Of a DNA stretch of 8,253 bases, positions 6,502 through 8,253 are shown piece by piece. The notes beneath the pieces are model-generated. The model ran no database searches. It was not told the DNA's origin and saw only the letters and a program-made list of their open reading frames with translations. The position numbers were made by a program, and so were the translations under genes. Numbering within the stretch: the first letter of the stretch is position 1; each line of letters begins with the position of its first letter. This DNA is from Sphingobacteriaceae bacterium. Its GTDB lineage: Bacteria; Bacteroidota; Bacteroidia; Sphingobacteriales; Sphingobacteriaceae. The stretch is taken from the NCBI GenBank assembly GCA_947458775.1, contig CANGZX010000023.1, forward strand, positions 1 through 8,253, given 5' to 3'.

Positions 6502-7929
6502 ATGGAAAAAACTAGTACCCAGGTATGGGACAGCTGCCTTCAGATCATCAAAGACAACATCCCGGCTCAGAGTTTTAAAACTTGGTTTGAGCCGATAAAA
6601 GCTTTGCGTTTAGAAGGTAATGTACTAACCATACAGGTGCCGAGTTTATTCTTTTACGAGTGGTTGGAAGAGCATTATGTTGGTCTGCTTCGTAAAACCG
6701 TTAAAAAACAATTGGGCGAAGAGGGGCGATTAGAATACAACATTGTGGTAGAAAAATCATCTACTACCATTCCATTCACCACCAATATGCCGTCAAACGG
6801 CAATGGCGCAGAAGGCAAAAATCAATCGATGCCCATGCCGGTGGCCTTGAATAAAGACATTAAAAATCCATTTGTAATTCCTGGTTTAAAGAAATTGCAA
6901 GTAGATCCGCAGTTAAATGCAAACTATACATTCGAAAATTTTGTAGAAGGCGATTGCAACCGTTTGGCCCGTTCGGCAGGTTATGCCGTAGCCGCAAAAC
7001 CGGGGGGCACGTCGTTTAATCCTTTAATGATTTACGGTGGCGTAGGCTTGGGTAAAACCCATTTGGCTCAAGCTATTGGTAACGAAATTAAACGCAGCAT
7101 GCCCGATAAATTGGTGTTGTATGTTTCTTGTGAGAAATTTACACAGCAATTTGTTGATGCCTTAAAAAATAACAACATCAACGATTTTGTGAATTTTTAC
7201 CAAGCCATGGATGTGCTCATTATGGATGATGTGCACAATTTTGCCGGTAAAGAAAAAACACAAGATATTTTCTTCCATATTTTTAACCACTTACACCAAT
7301 CGGGTAAGCAATTAATTGTGACTTCAGATAAAGCCCCTAAAGATTTAGCCGGCTTAGAAGAACGCTTATTAAGTCGTTTTAAATGGGGACTTTCTGCCGA
7401 TTTGCAGGTGCCCGATTTAGAAACCCGTATGGCCATCTTAAAAAAGAAGATGTATGCCGACGGCATTGATTTACCAGGCGAAGTGATTGAATACGTGGCG
7501 CACAATATTGATAATAACGTACGTGAATTAGAAGGAGCCATGGTTTCTCTATTGGCACAATCTACTTTAAACCGTAAAGAAATTGATTTGAATTTAGCCA
7601 AATCGATGCTGAAGAATTTTATCAAAAATGCCAGCAAAGAAATTTCTATGGACTACATTCAAAAATTGGTATGCGAATATTTTGAGGTGCCAATAGAAAT
7701 GGTCAAATCGCAAACTCGTAAACGTGAGATTGTGCAAGCCCGTCAGATTTCTATGTACCTTTCTAAAAGTCACACCAAAACTTCGCTTAAATCTATTGGT
7801 GCATTTTTTGGCGGTCGCGATCACTCTACCGTTATTTATGCTTGCCAAACGGTAGAAGATTTAATTGATACCGATAAGAAATTCAAAGGCTACGTAGCCG
7901 ATATTCAGAAAAAACTGAAAATGAGTTAA
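6502..7929 (+). CDS. dnaA: Chromosomal replication initiator protein DnaA
   Basis: This 475-residue AAA+ protein binds DnaA boxes at oriC and melts the origin to start replication. Domain I (about 1-80) opens with VWDSCLQIIKDNI and has the SFKTWFEPIKAL helix used for helicase loading. A short linker of about 45 residues follows, rich in Asn, Gly, Ser and Pro. Domain III has Walker A GGVGLGKT (179-186), Walker B VLIMDDVH (238-245), sensor 1 VTSDKAP (283-289), the arginine finger Arg302 in LLSRF, and the sensor 2 Arg351 in NNVRELEGA. Domain IV carries the DNA-binding signature GGRDHSTVIYA (437-447). All key residues are intact. The ATG at 6502 is preferred to a TTG at 6469 because MEKTSTQVWD begins domain I directly. 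The preceding gap holds a Shine-Dalgarno hairpin; a terminator follows the stop. Confidence 0.98.
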   Translation: MEKTSTQVWDSCLQIIKDNIPAQSFKTWFEPIKALRLEGNVLTIQVPSLFFYEWLEEHYVGLLRKTVKKQLGEEGRLEYNIVVEKSSTTIPFTTNMPSNGNGAEGKNQSMPMPVALNKDIKNPFVIPGLKKLQVDPQLNANYTFENFVEGDCNRLARSAGYAVAAKPGGTSFNPLMIYGGVGLGKTHLAQAIGNEIKRSMPDKLVLYVSCEKFTQQFVDALKNNNINDFVNFYQAMDVLIMDDVHNFAGKEKTQDIFFHIFNHLHQSGKQLIVTSDKAPKDLAGLEERLLSRFKWGLSADLQVPDLETRMAILKKKMYADGIDLPGEVIEYVAHNIDNNVRELEGAMVSLLAQSTLNRKEIDLNLAKSMLKNFIKNASKEISMDYIQKLVCEYFEVPIEMVKSQTRKREIVQARQISMYLSKSHTKTSLKSIGAFFGGRDHSTVIYACQTVEDLIDTDKKFKGYVADIQKKLKMS

Positions 7930-7944
7930 AACTCTAAAAATAAG

Positions 7945-7968
7945 CCCTCGAACATTCGGGGGTTTTTT
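7945..7968 (+). terminator. Intrinsic terminator of dnaA
   Basis: CCCTCGAA (7945-7952) pairs with TTCGGGGG (7955-7962) through seven Watson-Crick pairs and one G-U pair, with a very short loop. TTTTTT follows at 7963-7968. It begins 15 bp past the dnaA stop and 20 bp separate its end from the next ATG. Confidence 0.88.
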
Positions 7969-7988
7969 GTGAGATAACGTTTATAGTT

Positions 7989-8168
7989 ATGCCCCTCAGT
8001 AAAGAAAAAATCAGAATCTTAAGCATCGGCCTTTTGGCTTGGGCTTTACTTATGCTAGGCAATATCTACCTACATAAAGCATATCCCCAACTCGAAATTG
8101 TATTCACGGTTTTAGCCGCATTGGTAGGAGCCATTACGGCTTTTAAGTTGATGAAAAAACCCAATTAA
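7989..8168 (+). CDS. Small hypothetical membrane protein (59 residues, two predicted helices)
   Basis: The ATG at 7989 opens a 59-codon frame ending in TAA. The protein (MPLSKEKIRILSIGLLAWAL at its start) has two hydrophobic stretches. One is at about residues 10-27 (ILSIGLLAWALLMLGNIY) and one at about 37-55 (EIVFTVLAALVGAITAFKL). They are joined by a short polar loop HKAYPQL, and basic residues lie at both ends (SKEKIR and KLMKK). This suggests an inner-membrane hairpin with both termini in the cytoplasm. I do not recognise a family. It sits between the dnaA terminator and a secreted-protein gene whose ATG follows its stop after one base, so the two are probably cotranscribed and translationally coupled. 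Its hydrophobic layout and this tight spacing are the main evidence that it is real. Confidence 0.72.
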   Translation: MPLSKEKIRILSIGLLAWALLMLGNIYLHKAYPQLEIVFTVLAALVGAITAFKLMKKPN

Positions 8169-8169
8169 C

Positions 8170-8253
8170 ATGAAAAAAGTATACTTATTTTTTGTGCTTG
8201 CCCTGCTTAGTTTTTCGGCTTTTGCACAAGTTACAAACCCCGAAACCGAAGCC
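8170..8253 (+). CDS. Secreted protein, N-terminal 28 residues (3' end outside window)
   Basis: The frame from the ATG at 8170 is open to the right edge. Its first 19 or so residues (MKKVYLFFVLALLSFSAFA, then Q) form a classic signal peptide with an AFA-Q cleavage site, the same style as the other exported proteins in this window. No lipobox cysteine is visible. The visible mature part is only QVTNPETEA, too short to assign a family. It follows the small membrane protein gene after a single base, which suggests a shared transcript. Confidence 0.75.
   Translation, partial: MKKVYLFFVLALLSFSAFAQVTNPETEA

Noticed and set aside
7197..7637. 146-codon open frame on the minus strand inside dnaA
   Set aside because: It lies wholly antisense to the conserved AAA+ domain, its translation shows no recognisable family, and it is explained by the codon pattern of dnaA.
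1..8253. A novel defence, mobile or biosynthetic system
   Set aside because: The identifiable genes are conserved housekeeping or envelope genes with intact motifs. I saw no transposase, integrase, toxin-antitoxin pair, direct-repeat array or abrupt change in base composition.

Overview
The window looks like a stretch of a Bacteroidota chromosome. Three things point there. The DnaA linker and AAA+ N-terminus have the phylum's typical wording (NPFVIPGLKKL, then NYTFENFVEGDCNRLARSAG). Start codons mostly sit in A/T-rich leaders without a Shine-Dalgarno sequence. A TAnnTTTG-type -7 element precedes the Fe-S carrier gene. I cannot place it below phylum level. The content is largely conserved housekeeping genes. 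I found no mobile element, CRISPR array, tRNA, rRNA or clear defence gene.

Layout. At the left edge (431 to 1, minus strand) is the N-terminal part of a secreted surface protein. Divergent from it is asd (490-1479), encoding aspartate-semialdehyde dehydrogenase, closed by a perfect 30-bp palindromic terminator. Next is dacB (1562-2980), a periplasmic PBP4-type D-Ala-D-Ala carboxypeptidase/endopeptidase. It converges, with only 5 bp between stop codons, on a MacB/FtsX-type ABC transporter permease (4218-2986, minus). Upstream of the permease on the same strand is an A-type Fe-S carrier (4642-4292, minus) with its own terminator. Divergent from the carrier is a stand-alone large subunit of a B12-dependent methylmalonyl-CoA mutase-type enzyme (4786-6333). 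After a 168-bp A/T-rich gap comes dnaA (6502-7929) with a clear terminator. A small two-helix membrane protein (7989-8168) and the start of another secreted protein (8170 to the edge) form a tight pair at the right end.

How the genes relate. asd supplies the aspartate-derived branch leading to diaminopimelate, lysine, threonine and methionine, and dacB trims peptidoglycan that may contain diaminopimelate; the terminator between them argues against one operon. The mutase lacks a B12-binding domain and needs a partner encoded elsewhere. The permease likewise lacks its ATPase here. The genes look like independent short transcription units, not one system.

The least ordinary signal is in the dnaA leader. 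It holds a full-strength Shine-Dalgarno sequence (AAAGGAGGT) 51 nt before the probable ATG, partly enclosed by a 6-bp inverted repeat. That is unexpected for a phylum that largely ignores Shine-Dalgarno pairing. I see no convincing undescribed multi-gene system.
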